Assembly (NCBI GenBank): GCA_934418055.1
Contig: CAKRWX010000165.1
Span: 1 to 5,781 of the forward strand
Length of the DNA: 5,781 bases
DNA from: an uncultured Lachnospiraceae bacterium
GTDB taxonomy: Bacteria > Bacillota > Clostridia > Lachnospirales > Lachnospiraceae
Reading direction: 5' to 3'
Part shown: in pieces, positions 5,630 through 5,781 of the stretch
Layout of the letters: every line of letters starts with the position of its first letter
Numbering within the stretch: the stretch's first letter is position 1
Notes under the pieces: model-generated
Database searches by the model: none
The model's input: the letters and a program-made list of their open reading frames with translations, nothing else
What the model was told of the DNA's origin: nothing
Program-made: the position numbers and the translations under genes

Positions 5630-5674
5630 AACAAAGAACTTCAAAAAAGTTCAAAAAATAAATTTAAAAAGTTG

Positions 5675-5703
5675 TTGACAAACAGAACAACATCTGATAT
5701 AAT
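5675..5703 (+). promoter_or_regulatory. Sigma-A promoter P2 (probable rRNA operon promoter)
   Basis: Both boxes are perfect consensus: TTGACA (5675-5680), a 17-base spacer and TATAAT (5698-5703). The predicted start is G5710, six bases beyond the -10 box. An A/T-only tract (about 5653-5670) lies directly upstream as a possible UP element. GTTGTT (5671-5676) and AACAAC (5686-5691) form an inverted repeat across the -35 box. With P1, 94 bases upstream, this is the tandem arrangement usual for rRNA operons. Confidence 0.88.
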
Positions 5704-5709
5704 GAATGA

Positions 5710-5781
5710 GTTGCTGCTGAGAACAACAACACAGAGAACCTTGAAAATCAAAGATTGAACAGTATGTAAAACCCTGAAAAT
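5710..5781 (+). other. Leader of a probable rRNA operon with boxA-like element
   Basis: Transcription from P2 would enter a leader with no start codon context or ribosome binding site. GAACCTTGAAAATC at 5736-5749 resembles the Firmicute boxA (GTTCTTTGAAAACT in Bacillus), which is bound by NusB-NusE and supports antitermination on rRNA. The following AGATTGAACAGTATG is also of the kind seen just before 16S rRNA genes. The 16S gene itself is not reached; the last base of the window is still in the leader. A tRNA operon is the main alternative. Confidence 0.65.

Larger units (their letters stand above)
5578..5728 (+). repeat. Two copies of a promoter-plus-leader module
   Basis: TTGTTGACA occurs at 5578-5586 and 5672-5680. 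In each copy GAACAACA follows at nearly the same distance (5626-5633, offset 48; 5721-5728, offset 49). A boxA-like stretch comes after it in each: AGAACTTCAAAA from 5635 in the first and AGAACCTTGAAAA from 5735 in the second. A third GAACAACA is at 5685-5692 within the P2 spacer. The shared order and spacing suggest that one promoter/leader unit was duplicated. Confidence 0.5.

Noticed and set aside
5382..5654. 90-codon - strand frame in the right-hand intergenic region
   Set aside because: It begins inside the P1/P2 promoter region with no ribosome binding site, covers the AKR terminator, and its predicted protein has no recognisable family features.
5449..5661. 70-codon + strand frame starting with TTG
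   Set aside because: It starts in the terminator tail without a ribosome binding site. The Lys/Ile-rich product reflects the AT-rich UP-like tract, and the frame runs through promoter P1.

Overview
The window reads as a chromosomal stretch from a low-to-medium-GC Firmicute of the class Clostridia, most probably a Lachnospiraceae gut anaerobe. This is inferred from the strong AGGAGG-type ribosome binding sites, the pyrophosphate-type phosphofructokinase, the aldo/keto reductase carrying a ferredoxin-like tail, the short U-tailed terminators and the Firmicute-style stable-RNA promoters at the right end. The genus cannot be fixed from the sequence. All genes lie on the + strand. No mobile element, CRISPR array or tRNA gene was seen.

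Region 1 (1-1426) is the end of a 2-keto-3-deoxy-6-phosphogluconate (KDPG) aldolase gene followed by a 2-keto-3-deoxygluconate (KDG) kinase gene. Together they form the last two steps of hexuronate/pectin-sugar breakdown: KDG is phosphorylated to KDPG and then split into pyruvate and glyceraldehyde-3-phosphate. Both genes use the codon set typical of very highly expressed genes. A hairpin lies between them and a good intrinsic terminator follows the kinase.

Region 2 (1427-3987) starts with an unexplained structured leader with an 11-bp perfect inverted repeat. It then carries a second, divergent PfkB-family kinase that looks like a paralogue of the first, and a PPi-type phosphofructokinase. 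A short hairpin sits just upstream of the phosphofructokinase ribosome binding site. The region closes with a strong, nearly symmetrical terminator.

Region 3 (3988-5446) begins with an extended -10 promoter right after that terminator. It holds a two-gene unit: a 57-residue DUF3006-like protein and an aldo/keto reductase fused to a two-cluster [4Fe-4S] domain. An intrinsic terminator ends it.

Region 4 (5447-5781) has no convincing gene. It is AT-rich and holds two near-consensus sigma-A promoters in tandem, each behind an A-rich UP-like tract. A boxA-like leader of the kind found in front of Firmicute 16S rRNA genes follows. An rRNA operon very probably starts just beyond the right edge.

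Overall this is central carbon metabolism next to a likely rRNA operon. I did not find a clearly new biological system. The points most worth following are the pair of divergent KDG-kinase-like paralogues with an odd leader between them, and the apparent duplication of a promoter-plus-leader module at the right end.
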